Source: Tanypteryx hageni (lineage: Eukaryota; Arthropoda; Insecta; Odonata; Petaluridae). Taken from it: DNA of 64,000 nt. The stretch lies in contig CM054117.1 of the NCBI GenBank assembly GCA_028673005.1, positions 54,869,370 to 54,933,369 of the forward strand. Reading direction: 5' to 3'. A model generated the notes under the pieces. The model was not told the DNA's origin, did not search any database, and worked only from the letters and a program-made list of their open reading frames with translations. Each line of letters begins with the position of its first letter. The stretch's first letter is position 1. The translations under genes were made by a program, and so were the position numbers. Below, one piece after another: positions 1-11,030 of this stretch.

Positions 1-1844
1 TCCTTACACAGCTCATGTCAACAGAACGATGAAGAAAAAGAAGACTTCGAAAATCAGGACAGGAACTTGGAATGTCAGGACGATGCTTTGAAAAGGCAAG
101 TTAGAACATAAAAAGCTAGAAATTAAAAGAGTTAAGATATATGTCCTTAGTTTGTGCGAAGTTAGGTAGAGAGAAGATGGAGATTTCTGGAGTGATGATT
201 TCAGGGTAATATATAGGGGGGGGTGGGAAGGAAAGCTAAAGGGGAGTAGCATTAGTATTAGACAAGAAAAAAGGGAAAAGAGTCATTCATACACAGCAGA
301 TAAGTGACCGTTTAATATTAGTGGAGGCCAAGGAAGAACCAGTAAACTTAGTGATTATACAAGAATATATACATCAATGAGTGAACACAGCAAAGAGGTA
401 ATGGATGACTTGTACGATCAACTCAAGGAAGGTTTGAGAGAAGTAAAGGTCAGAAAGGACTTGGTAGTCATGGGGAATTGGAACGCTGTAGTGGGGCAAG
501 GCAAGGACACTAGTGAGGTAGGGGATTTTGGCCTAGAAAAGAGGTATGGAAGAGAGCAGAAAATGGTAGATTTTTGTAAAAGAAAAAATTGAAAGTTACA
601 AATGCGTGGTTTAAGCATCACAACAAGTGAAGATACACTTGAAAAATGCCAAAAGACATATAGAGCTTTCATGGTTAGACAAAGATGTAGGAATAGCATA
701 TTGAACTCGCATAGTTTTCAGGGGCCAATGCCAAGTCTGATCACAATTTGGTGGACATGAGGTCTCTTTTGAAATTAAAAAAATAGTAAAAGGGAAAAGG
801 AAGCAGAAGTGGGATTCAGAAGTGCTCAAGAGAAGAAAGAGGAAAGACTGTCTGGAGGCTGTTATGATAGTGTTAGAAAATGCAAGTAGGCAAACAACAA
901 TAGAGGAAAACTGCGGGACTATGAAAATGTGCATCATAGAAAGCACGAATAAAATGATAGGGAAAATAACATCCAAGAAGATAAAAAAAACCTGTGGGTA
1001 ACAGAGGAGATGATTAAAAAAATGGAAGAGAGGAGGAGCTGGAAGCAGGTTGATAGAAAATGTGGAAGAAGAATGTATAGATAGTTAAACAATAAGATTA
1101 GGGGGAAACTACAAAAGCAAGGGAGTTGTGGTGGAAAAGAAATGGGAAGATATGGAGGATCTGCAGAGACAAGGGAGAGTAGAATTATTGTGTGAAAAAG
1201 TGAAGAAGCTAACGGGAACAAAAATACACTGGCTACAATTAAAGACAAAAATGGCAAACTGTTATTTGAGCCCAAGGATGTGAGGAATAGATAGAAAGAG
1301 TATGTTGAGGAAATATACCTTAATATTTGAGGCCAGAATATATTGAGATAGAGAGGGATAAAGATGTAGACTGTGACAATGCTGGGGTGGGAATGGTTTC
1401 GGAAAGGTCATGGCACTAGAGATGCCATAAGGGTGATGAGGTCATTGGGAGAAATAAACATTGAATACAACCAAAATGTATTTCTATGCTTTGTAGATTT
1501 CAAAAAGACCTTTGATACAGTATTATGGCCTAAGCTAATGGGGGTGTTGATGAAATTAGGGGTGGATTGGAGCGATAGATATTTAACCAGAAATCTATAT
1601 ATGAACCAGATTGCGGAGGTAAGGGTAGCAGAGGAAGAATCAGATTGGGCAATGCAAAGAAGAGGCAAGAGATGGGACTGCCCACTTCCATCAGCATTGT
1701 TTAATATTGATACTAAAGAAAAGATAAGGGAGGCATGGAAAGATGTAGAAACAGGAGTAAAAGTGGAAGGGAGCCTGGTAAAATAAGTTAGGTATGCTGA
1801 TGACATTGCATTGGTGAGTAGTTCTGAAAGGGGCCTTCAGGTGA
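1..1844 (+). mobile_element. Non-LTR retrotransposon (LINE), 5' part with endonuclease and RT remnants
   Basis: This is a decayed LINE read on the + strand. Near 62-85 it encodes GTWNVRTM, the usual start of an apurinic-type endonuclease domain. At about 460-505 it encodes VVMGNWNAVVGQG, which resembles the G-D-F-N-A-x-V-G endonuclease motif with the D and F replaced. From 1373 a 137-codon open stretch carries reverse-transcriptase motifs: FRKGHGTRDAI, FVDFKKTFDTV (motif A) and a damaged QGCPLS block. After an in-frame TAA at about 1783, YADDIALVS (catalytic motif C) follows at about 1795-1820. Several stops and frameshifts make it non-functional. The body is interrupted at 1845 by another element and resumes at 2912. 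The protein type is the endonuclease/RT kind often annotated in insects as craniofacial development protein 2-like. The exact clade (RTE or Jockey/I group) cannot be settled by eye. Confidence 0.85.
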
Positions 1845-2911
1845 GGTGACCAGGTGTCCTCCTTTGGGAAGGAGTTTTTTTTCAAACATTGTACTTCTTA
1901 AAGTTTTTTTCCTCCCAAGTCATCCTTTATGAACGTTTTCTCATTTTTATCCTTGCTTTGACAAATGAAGACAAATGCCATATAATTTTAGGGGGTTGGC
2001 CGTCTCTAGGCACACTAATTAAATCATGCTGCCCACTGCTGTGTAGGGTGAGGAGACCAACTTATGATTGGGTAGCTTTTTGTATTCCTGATGTTCACAC
2101 AGTTAATGAGAGTGGAAAGCCTTGTAAAATTTTCTGATGATGCATCAACTGAATACAAGATATTTCTAAGTTTTTCAGTGAACAGATGGTTAGTGTTGAT
2201 GTCAGGCACAGAATGTTTTATTCGCTGGTCTTGATAGAGGGGTGGCTAGTGTGTCTAATTCCCAATGCAAGGGTTATGGGTTCCAATCCTGCAGAGGGCA
2301 TGGCCATATGTGCTTGTCATAAATCTATTATAATGAATATAATTGGAGATACTTGTTTGTGTTAAAGAAATTATTATTATTATAACTGTTTGAACCATTA
2401 ACGCCATATTTTTTGTGTTTATATAAGTGTACAAAAGCACTAAAAGATTTTTTTGATAATCCTTTAGCTGAATTTAATGAATTTAATACAGTCAGGTAAT
2501 TATTCAACAAATAGAATAAAATTAAATATATTCAACTGAATAGCACCAATTCTTCAAAATTTTAGAGATCAGTTGGAATCCAAATCCAATCATCGCAATT
2601 AGCGTTATATGATTTGTCATCGTGCAAATACGGATAAATATGTCACGTAGTGTTGTGAAAACATTTTTTCTAAAATTTAATTAATTTTACTTGTAAACAT
2701 ACAATGTTTTTAAATATGAACAATGTCAAATGCCTTAAGCCCATTGTAGTGCATGGACTCATTTACAATCATCAATATTTTAAAATAAATATGAAATAAG
2801 CCATAGATTCATAGGTTATTTGATCATAAAATTTGTCCTTCCTTTGTCCTCCCATTTTGTTTTTAAAAAAGTGGATATGTCCTCTCTTTTCATTTAAAAA
2901 ATCTGGTCACC
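1845..2911. mobile_element. hAT-like DNA element inserted in the LINE
   Basis: The ends form an inverted repeat: GGTGACCAG at 1845-1853 and CTGGTCACC at 2903-2911. Sub-terminal TGTCCTC motifs (gtgtcctcc on the left, atgtcctctc on the right) point to a hAT-type end seen in animal zinc-finger-linked hAT elements. LINE reverse-transcriptase sequence stops at the left border and LINE C-terminal sequence starts after the right border, so this is an insertion. Flanking octamers TCAGGTGA and TTAGTTTT do not match, so the target duplication has decayed or was mis-set. No transposase motif was recognised inside; it holds a tRNA-like SINE. Confidence 0.6.
2226..2318 (+). repeat. tRNA-like SINE, family B, copy 1
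   Basis: A tRNA-like head with an A-box-like GGTGGCTAGTGTG and B-box-like GGGTTCCAATCC is followed by GGCATGGCCATATGTG. The same order (GGCGGTTAGCGAGTG, GGGTTCTAATCC, GGCATGGTCGCATGTG) recurs at 59861-59937. Two related copies with pol III promoter-like boxes support a dispersed SINE family. This copy lies inside the hAT-like insertion. Confidence 0.55.
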
Positions 2912-3700
2912 TTAGTTTTAAGGAAAACTGGGAGTAAAAAGAGAAAGAGGAAGGGAAGTGTTTCAGTTGATCGACAACTGAAATAGAGAGAACTATGAAG
3001 ACATGAAGAAGATTGAGGAAAGCAGAAATATGTGGAGAACCTAGTTTAACCAAGAATAATCATGGACCTATCTACAGACAGGCAACCTATGATGTATATC
3101 CCTTTCAAAATGACCAATATTAGGGAATCTCAGATGAATGTTGCAGTGGATGGGAAAAGGCTGGAATAGGTGGTATGGTTTTTCTTATTTAGCAAGTATT
3201 TATTTTTATTCGTGAATAGCAAGAGCAAAGGAGGCATTTATAGGACAAAAGATTTTTTGCAATTGTCTAAATTAATTTATAAAAAGAGGTTTGCAAAAGC
3301 TGTGATGTGAAGTATAGGATATGAGACACGGACAATGAGAAAACAAGATGTGAGCAGATTAGAGGCGTTTGACATGTGGATATGGAGTAGAATGGATAAA
3401 ATTACTACAAGAAAAAACAAATAAGCAAGTTTTAAATAACTTGGTGGAAGAGAGGAGATTAATTAGAGTAATAAAGAAAAGATATGATATGGGTGGGTGA
3501 AATTTTGAAAGGAAGGAAGTCATAAAAGATAGGATGCTAGGAAAGAGGCACAGAAGAAGGATGAGGAAAGGACTATTAGACGCATTAAGAGAAGGAATTA
3601 AGTATGAGAAGATGAAGAGAAGGGCCTTGGATAGAACAGACTGAGTTGAATGTACATAAAACCTACTGCAAGGTACAACTATAATTATATTCCTTTTGAT
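2912..3700 (+). mobile_element. LINE, 3' part (C-terminal region)
   Basis: This continues the LINE after the hAT-like insertion. Near 3290-3400 a frame with one stop encodes YETRTMRKQDVSRLEAF followed by DMWIWSRMDKIT. That matches the conserved post-RT region of this LINE type (typically Y-G-C-E-T-W-T then R-L-E-A-F-E-M-W). Further on, VEERRLIRVIKKRYDM, then RMLGKRHRRRMRKGLLDAL and KMKRRALDRTD give the usual C-terminal order. Multiple stops and frameshifts are present. The 3' end is not sharp; similarity ends by about 3700. Confidence 0.8.
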
Positions 3701-3831
3701 CATTGATTGCCAAGCTATATATTCCCTTTCATTCATTTAATCAAAGAAAAATAAACTGATGTGGGCAACACATGACTTTCTCCATATTTATATGGCAAAT
3801 TACATGTTGTAAGCTCTGGGATCGTTTTCAA

Positions 3832-4366
3832 TATTTACTTCCGGTTGACAATTAAGAAAAGAAAAAGGAGCGTTACTAAGACGTAACTAAGCGTCAATTG
3901 TTAACAATAGTCTTTGGTAGGTGGCATGGTGGTGGCAGCTAAAAAATAATATATCTCTTAAACAATGCATTATATGGGAAAATGTATCAAACAAAGGTTG
4001 TAGAAAATAAAATTTCCTACAACTTTTATTACGATACATTTTTATATTTATCAAATATTAAAACAAATATTTCAAAATAACGGATAAGAGACAAGAGTAA
4101 ACACCCACTTCCAGTCAACCGAGTTTTACCAAAAACTAATTACATCTTCTAACTTTTATAAAAATGTTAAATATAAAATTTTGCGTTGATCTGATTAATA
4201 GTTTTTGAGTTAGAGCGCCCACAAAAATCTATCACATAGAGACAGACTGAGAAAATAGTCAAAACGTGTTCAGGGGACCTTAACACATGTACTTCCGTTG
4301 AAATCTCGAGTTCGATTTTTTTCATAAAAACAATACTTTCTCTATACTTCGTATATGGAGAAAGTA
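3832..4366 (-). repeat. Unidentified dispersed repeat R1, inverted copy
   Basis: This is the reverse complement of 9913-10475, alignable over its whole length by eye. Shared blocks include the terminal TTGTCAACCGGAAG, the stretch around TTTAGCTGCCACCACC, the thymine-rich core with CTACAACCTTTG, and GGGCGCTCTAACTCAAAAAC. The 4334-4366 end is itself a hairpin: TACTTTCTC pairs with GAGAAAGTA across about 15 nt. No protein motif was recognised, and it is not assigned to a class. Confidence 0.8.
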
Positions 4367-5600
4367 AAAAAATGAGTGTGAGCACTTACCATTGTAGTAA
4401 CACTGAGGTCATTATAGTTGACAGAAGAAAAATGTATTTTGGGAAGCTTTTCAAGGCCTGAGTCTTCTCGTCTTGAAGAATGCAAGAAAATGCACACCCT
4501 GATATTCTTTTATGTTTTCTCAACCTAGCCACAGGTTTAGTAGCAAATGGAGGTAATGCAGCAACTGTAATAAACAGAATAAAATAAATATTAGGATAAA
4601 GGTAAAATTAGGAAAATGACCTGTTGGGCAAAACCGCATAGCACAAATTTAATATCTCGTGGAAAAAAATCACTTGTTTGTAGCGGTTAAGGCCATTCTC
4701 GCGTCCCATGCCTATTAATATTATCAGCTATTAAGGCTTCGTTTTCTTTTAAAGTTAAGCAAATTATTTTCGGCAAGTATAAAAATCCTAGTACTTTTGT
4801 TGACACGTCGATGTAATACCGAAGCAAGGTTTCAGAGGGCCAAGTTTATCTTTACATAGGTTGAATCCAAAATAAATGCCACAATCAACGAATGACGTAT
4901 TTCCCTTTCATCATCTTTTCTTGAAACAATTTAATCATTTTCGATCGCGCAATGGATTTGAAAACGCCACGCTCCTGTGAGGTAAACAAGATGCGTCGGC
5001 GGTCCCGCTGCAACAGTGGCGCGCCTCGCGGAGGTAACCTTAAATAACAAGGTTGCGGAAGTGGAATACATCAATGAAGGGTGACGTGGAAGCAAGCGTG
5101 GGTCCATGCTCCCCGCGAGTTTCGAAGATGCCGTGAAAACTCCAACGTATCACTTCGTAATATACACTTGTTAATAAAGCATCGATATGTATTTCATCCA
5201 TACATAAAATACATCCGCCCAGATTAATAATTGCCATATTTTAAAAAGTTTTTAATTCTAGTAAAATTTACTAAATTATTTAGTTAAGAGTAATTACATA
5301 ATTTATGGAAACTTATGCATTTGTAAAATCAATTAACACCAATATTGTGTTTTGGAACTGTATTTACAATCTGGGCTCACACAAGCGGATAAAAATTGGT
5401 TGAATAGTATTGCGAAAACACTACACGTAATTACAAACACAAGCGTAAAATCTGCTATTTTTATTTTCTAACTAATAATTCATACTATTCCAGAATTACC
5501 AACGAAAGAATATCATATACGAATACTGTTTGACTATCTACTAGGACATGTCTTGGATACATTACTTAACTGATGATCATAGACGTAGTTTGAAGATAGG
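4367..5600. other. Unique AT-rich sequence, nothing recognised
   Basis: No repeat partner in the window, coding frame or RNA was recognised. A short CpG-richer patch lies at about 4930-5130. At 5500-5523 there is one isolated relative of the motif repeated in the 7.5-8.4 kb array (ACGAAAGAATATCAT). Confidence 0.5.
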
Positions 5601-6530
5601 GCGCGCACATCAAAGGCTTAGGACGGCCACTAACATGCGGCCCGCGTAAAGAATTTAAGCGACTCGTGAAGTAAGATACTCTGTACTATGACGCAGTCCA
5701 AACCCAAATGTAATTCTTATAAAATATTTTAAAGTAACCTGGGAAATCTGAGAAACGTATTGAAGCAACAAAATATCCGCAGGTTATTTTTCATTTCCGT
5801 TTGAAATACTTTACGCAATCGGGTTACATGTTCTTAACATGGAATGCGGCCCGCGAATTTGGTACGGTGCCTTAATGTAGCGCAGTGACATCATGCGAAC
5901 CAAGCATGATGTGATTGAGACCCTTGATTTAGGAAGTAGCATTCAAAAGGAAAGTTATTTAGAAAATTATTTTTCCTTCGGGCCGTTCCATCCTACTCAA
6001 AAGTAAATCAAGCACAGATATGAATGCAAAAAAACATTAATTTAAACGAACAAAATGTTTTTATATTCGCATATTTTGCGGTAGCCATTTGGCGCCGATG
6101 GAAACTGAAGTTACGGCGCTGTTGATGATTAACACGCATTTTTACCAATGAATTATTATACGAGGAATGCAAATTATATTCGGCGGTGAATGCAAGGCTG
6201 TTTCGGAATTTTACCGCAAACCGCAATCTTTAATCGAAATGATTTGCACTTGAAACAGAAGCGGTTTCAGAAACTTCCCATGGGTAGGAGCTATAAACCC
6301 CCTCGCCGCTCCCCTTGGATCCACCATTTGAACTGAATAGTTCCAAAAAATTTCACTCGCAATCAGTATTAAAATCCCGCTTCAACCACCCTTCGACCCT
6401 ATATCAGATGTGGGCCATTTCAAACAGTCTTAATTACATCGTGTGAGCAAACAAAACATATAACAAGTAATGTGCACGGCAATATTCGCGGGGACGAATT
6501 GGAGGGTAAATCTTAAATGAGTTAAAGTTC
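5601..6530. other. AT-rich sequence with hAT-like end motifs
   Basis: The word ATGCGGCCCGCG occurs at about 5635-5646 and again, as AATGCGGCCCGCG, at about 5843-5855. GCGGCCCGCG-type words are common in sub-terminal parts of hAT elements. Clear terminal repeats or target duplications were not found, so this is only a hint. The rest, up to the palindrome at 6531, holds nothing recognised. Confidence 0.3.
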
Positions 6531-6629
6531 AAGAAATATTTCCCATGATGAAATATCTCTCTGAAAAATTAATGTTTTTTCAAGGTAAGATGAAATTCCT
6601 GCAGAATGCAAGCACCTTCTACTAGTGTG

Positions 6630-6706
<77 letters not shown>

Positions 6707-6800
6707 TAGTAGAAGGTGCTTGCATTCTGCAGGAATTTCATCTTACCTTGAAAAAACATTAATTTTTCAGAGAGATATTTCATCATGGGAAATATTTCTT
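6531..6800. repeat. Perfect palindrome with (TA)n centre
   Basis: The arms at 6531-6628 and 6703-6800 are exact reverse complements over 98 bp, as checked base by base. They flank about 74 bp of mostly TA repeat. Flanking sequence outside the arms is unrelated. On either strand the arms give mirrored short open frames beginning [10 protein letters not shown] that are not genes. The structure could be a recent inverted duplication, a foldback element, or an assembly or read artefact. Confidence 0.9.
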
Positions 6801-6819
6801 TGATTCAAAAGATTTCTCT

Positions 6820-7440
6820 TCTGCATCCATTTTCGTTTTTTTCATTATAGAACAATTATGGAGTAAAACAATCACTAATATTTGAAATTTTAGGAATATT
6901 ATACTTTTTCCACATTGGGTTAATAATGCCACACATTTCTGCCAAATTTTAAATTTGTAGCACATTTAGAAGTGAAATAACATTTTCTAATTGTTTAAAA
7001 TTAATTAATTTTTAACGGCCGCAATAAAAATTTCATGGATACATTGAAATGTTTAACCGTTTATATAGACTATGTTCTAAATAACTTTAAAATTTCAAGT
7101 CCCTAACTCGCCCCGTAGTATCTAAACATTACCTATTTGTTTAAACTTTAAGAATTTTTAACTGCCAAACAAATTAAAATATCAAAATTTCTATAATCCC
7201 TATTTCGTTTTTTACAAATCCTACCTCTAAAATAAATTTCAGCTCCGTAGCACATTTGGAAATACATAAACCTTAAAAATTTGTTTAAACAATTGCGAAT
7301 TTTTAGCGGCCGCATTGTTGCACTTTTTCAAGATTTTCGTTTTTTCTAGTCGGTTTTGTACAAAATCCTACCTAAGAAAAAAACTTCAAATCTCCAGCTC
7401 ATCTGGAAGTGCCTAAACATTAGTATCCTCCTATATGTTA
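6820..7440 (+). repeat. Decayed tandem array, period about 146 bp
   Basis: The anchor TTTTTAACGGCCGC at 7009 recurs as TTTTTAACTGCC at 7155 and TTTTTAGCGGCCGC at 7300, spacings of 146 and 145 bp. Linked words keep the same order in each unit: GTAGCACATTTAGAAGTG (6957), GTAGTATCTAAACATT (about 7117), GTAGCACATTTGGAAAT (7247) and CATCTGGAAGTGCCTAAAC (about 7404). Divergence between units is high, so this is an old satellite-like array of about four units. Edges are approximate. Confidence 0.7.
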
Positions 7441-7479
7441 TATAAGGAACGTCTATATATAATGATAGGAATTATGGTA

Positions 7480-8480
7480 GATAAAATGTTAAGAGAAACT
7501 ACATTTAGAAATAAAATGCAAATGCTTAACGCACGTACTACCTACGTATTGTCAACGAAAGAATGTTACACTAAACGCTAAATACAAGTTTATAAACTGC
7601 TACAACCAACTGTGAGAGAAAATATGCCACTAATGCTCTACAAAAATTTAATCATGAATTATCAATAAAATATTATTACATTACATACTAATAATGGAAT
7701 AATATATGCTACAACACATCGTACTTAACTTATATGGCTAATAATTAACACAAGTATTATTCATAAATTGGGAAAGAAAGAATATTATATCATAGAAAAA
7801 CTTTGGTCGATTATATGACGCGACAAATCACACGAAACAGTATATTGTAGCGTTTTAAAATTTACGTTATATAAGAGTACTGTTTTATATCGATAAATTA
7901 TATGCACTTCTGCTTATAATGTATTACAAAAGCTTTTTGGTGAGTCATTAACGAAATAATATTGTATCACACACGAATGTTGGTTTATCATCTGCGATGG
8001 GTGTTCGTATCGACATATATCTTTCGGATAATTAGCTAGCGATTAATTCGTCAACCTTAATTAAAGAATATTACATTGTAAATTAATAACGGTTGAGTGT
8101 CTGCGGCGACAAATTGTTTGTACAAATATAATGGTGATAACCGACACACGATTTACTGAGGAATCATCAAAGAATGGATATTACATCATTCAAAAACATT
8201 AGCTTATCATCTGCTTTGACAAATTATTAGTAATGACGTATTGATGATGTTTCAGAATAATATGTCATTTTGGAATGGCGGTTAACCAACTGCTATGAAA
8301 AACTTTTCGTACAAGTATACCTACTGCTAACACCCGGCACACCTTTTACTCATAAATTATCACAGAAAAATAGAAAATTATGCGAACTCTGCCAGAACTA
8401 ATTATATACAACAGTATCTTGCTAATGTTTCAGAAAGTTAGGTTATACACAAATGGCGGTTGATGGTTGGCTACAACTAA
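7480..8480 (+). repeat. Decayed tandem array, period about 110 bp
   Basis: A block like ATCAANGAAAGAATATTAYATCAT recurs with its 3' edge near 7570, 7680, 7793, 7969, 8077, 8189 and 8383. Spacings are 110, 113, 176, 108, 112 and 194. After the block, TTGGTYNATCATCTGC and GCGACAAAT also recur (7801, 7980, 8088, 8199). The pattern was found by eye and the units are strongly diverged. It could be an old satellite or internal repeats of a larger unknown element. Confidence 0.55.
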
Positions 8481-8798
8481 TTGCATGCACTAACATACTC
8501 GTAATTCCTAATATATATCGAATAAAAGAAACAAACATTAATAACAGATAATTTAGTATGTTTTATAGCTATGATTAAAATGAAATTTGCCTTAAAAGTT
8601 GTCTTTGCCATGATAATTTCTCGTAAAGAAGCGACGTTCTTACTCGATTCCATCTCCCGCGCCATCGTTGCACAAACTGCTTGCAAGTCTCGACAGGTTA
8701 TTCAACCGCTTAGCAAAACATCCGCTAGATGTCAGAAACGTCTCATTCTCAAAGGCAGCGGCGGGGCGGCGGAGAGTGTAGTAAACAGGTGAGACCAT

Positions 8799-8939
8799 TG
8801 GAACAATTTTTGAAACGAGAAAAAAGTCTGCTATGACCGGGAATTGAACCCGGGTCTTCCACTTGCCGGGCGGATATTCTACCCCTGAACTATCGTAGCA
8901 GAACATTTTCTCTCGTTTCTGAACACGGATGTTTTCCTT
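8799..8939 (-). repeat. tRNA-like insertion with 11-bp target duplication
   Basis: On the minus strand this folds as a tRNA-Gly-like cloverleaf. The acceptor pairs 6 of 7; the D arm contains TAGTTCAGGGGTAGAATA; the T arm CCGGG-TTCAATT-CCCGG is perfect. The anticodon loop CCGGCAA lacks the invariant U33, so it is not a good tRNA gene. Arms outside the acceptor (GAAACGAGA and TCTCGTTTC) extend the foldback. The unit is bounded by direct repeats GGTGAGACCAT at 8788-8798 and 8940-8950, which indicates insertion by target-primed reverse transcription or a similar process. Related units are at 53153-53253, 63683-63765 and 63806-63855. Confidence 0.75.
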
Positions 8940-8950
8940 GGTGAGACCAT

Positions 8951-9912
8951 GGTGAGACGTCGTTAAGGCGGAGGGCTATTACTCTTCGAACTTGGTTTCT
9001 TCTATCGTTGCTTCTATTTCTGCTCGGGTGGAATGATGATGTCAAATTCGATCAATCAAAACATGGGGGAGTGCGATATTTTGGACGAAGAGGTTTCTTT
9101 CACGCGGTATTTGAGAGTGTGAAGAGGATGTTGCGAAATTCTCTTTCTTTTTTATAGTATTCATCTATTGCTCCCCTTTTTTAACGTGGCCAGATAATGG
9201 GACACGCGTAAACAATAATTTGCTGTGCTAACGAAGGTGATAAAGTTGTTATACTTAACTAACTAATCCAAATTTACATTGCACCAATATGCGGAGTTCT
9301 AAATGTTGGTCAATTGGCCGTAATCCTTAGTTATTCTCGTGCGAATTTCCTTTTTTTTTATATTAATTAAAAAGATATTCGAATTGACGAATCATCCCTC
9401 GAAACAATTGCGATAGGGGCGTTGGGATAAATGATTAAACAAGTCATTGGGGTGATGCAGTTTCTCATAACGTTACTGCGGGAAAGCTGACACAATACTC
9501 ATGCAACATGAAAAGACAATTATCAAAATATAAAGCAATCAAATTTTTATCTACCAACCACTGAAATGTATATTAAGCATTCATCAAAATACTCACAATA
9601 CTCAGTATTAGCTTGCAAGCAATGCATAGACTGATGGTCGGGATGGCACCTCGGGCTGGCCCGTGGCCATTGGAGATAAGCACATACTTATTCATTTTTT
9701 ACTTAAAAATGCTTATTCAAGAATTTGTTTTCAGACATAAGACGAACTCGAATTAACATGAGTGTTATCGAGGAAGCTTCGTACTAACTATTCTTTACAA
9801 GAAGAAGATATACAAGAAAGAGGAAATTTTGTAGCTCCCGATAAGATCACGTGTTAGTCTTAAGATGGAGTTTCGGGGAATTTTATGAAAGCGTTGGTTT
9901 ATCGCCGTTTTT
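8951..9912. other. Unique sequence, nothing recognised
   Basis: This is moderately AT-rich sequence between the tRNA-like insertion and repeat R1. No coding motif, RNA or repeat partner was recognised. Confidence 0.5.
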
Positions 9913-10475
9913 TACTTTCTCCATATATGAAGTATAGAGAAAGTATTGTTTTCATGAAAAAAATCGAACTCGAGATTTCAACGGAAATACACGTTTTAAG
10001 GTTCCCTGAACACGTTCTGACTAGTTTCGCGATGATGTCTGTGTGTCTGTCTGTCTGTCAGTCTGTCTCTATGTGAGAGATTTTTGTGGGCGCTCTAACT
10101 CAAAAACTATTAATCAGATCAACGCAAAATTTTATATTTAACATTTCTACAAAAGTTAAAAGATCTGATTAGTTTTTGCTAAAACTCGGTTGACCGGAAG
10201 TGTGTGTTTACTCTAGTCACTTATCCGTTATTTTGAAATATTTGTTTTAATATTTGATAAATGTAAAAATATATTGGAATAAAAGTTGTAGGAAATTTTA
10301 TTTTCTACAACCTTTGCTTGATACATTTTCCCATATAATGCATTGTTTAAGAGATATATTATTTTTTAGCTGCCACCACCACGCCACCTACCGACGACTA
10401 TCGTTAACAAATGACGTTTAGTTACGTCTTAGTAACGTTCCTTTTTCTTTTCTTAATTGTCAACCGGAAGTAAAT
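9913..10475 (+). repeat. Unidentified dispersed repeat R1, forward copy
   Basis: This is the partner of the inverted copy at 3832-4366. The 5' end (9913-9945) is a hairpin, TACTTTCTC...GAGAAAGTA. A (GTCT)n microsatellite at about 10031-10070 is present here but largely absent in the other copy, which explains the length difference (563 against 535 bp). The 3' end is TTGTCAACCGGAAGTAAAT. The class is unknown. A 63-codon open frame across the hairpin end has no recognisable content. Confidence 0.8.
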
Positions 10476-11030
10476 TTATCGACATCGACACATTCACAGC
10501 GTTGGATGCGCCGCGTAAAAATGTACTTTGCAATAGATATTTCAGGTTTTATTAGATATGCGATTTTTAGTTTTTCCCATCCTTCTGCATTTAAAAAAAT
10601 GATCCTTTTTTCCTTAAAAATCTCCCGGAAAAAACGAATTGTGCCTTTGGACGGCCAAATTCTTAACGACGGAAAATTCCCTTTCTGTAACAGATCGAAC
10701 GAACCATATTAATGAAAGACAAAATCGTCGAACCCGTCGCGAAAAACACAACTGCATATCACAAGTGACCGTTGGTTTCATTGGCAGCAGTTCGTAGATT
10801 TCAATCTCGAAAGGATTTGTGACAGGGCGATTACGTCCTTAGAGAGGCGGATTGATTCGACTGTTTGCGCATACCAACCTCCCCATCTCCGTGGATACCG
10901 ACCGGCTGTGACGTACGCTCGCTTTCCAATTGGATTCGTGGAAGGAGTTGTTTTCTTCCTCTATGGGACAGAGGCGAGACTTAATAATAATTGAAACTCC
11001 CCTCCAATACTTTAGTAAATAGATAAATAG
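10476..11030. other. Unique CpG-containing block
   Basis: From about 10480 the sequence is less AT-rich and contains many CpG dinucleotides (10800-10960 especially). No coding exon was recognised. It may be unique host sequence such as an enhancer, but that is inference only. Confidence 0.35.

Noticed and set aside
6522..6803. Two mirrored frames starting [10 protein letters not shown]
   Set aside because: They are the two arms of the palindrome read through the TA repeat.
6820..8480. CRISPR-like array
   Set aside because: Units are diverged tandem repeats without constant repeat/unique spacer structure, and the context is eukaryotic.
8832..8905. Functional tRNA-Gly or tRNA-Ala gene
   Set aside because: The anticodon loop lacks U33, the acceptor has a mismatch, and it lies in an inserted repeat with a target duplication.
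10031..10075. Coding start of the 63-codon frame at 9885
   Set aside because: The frame crosses the R1 hairpin and a (GTCT)n microsatellite and is not shared by the other R1 copy.
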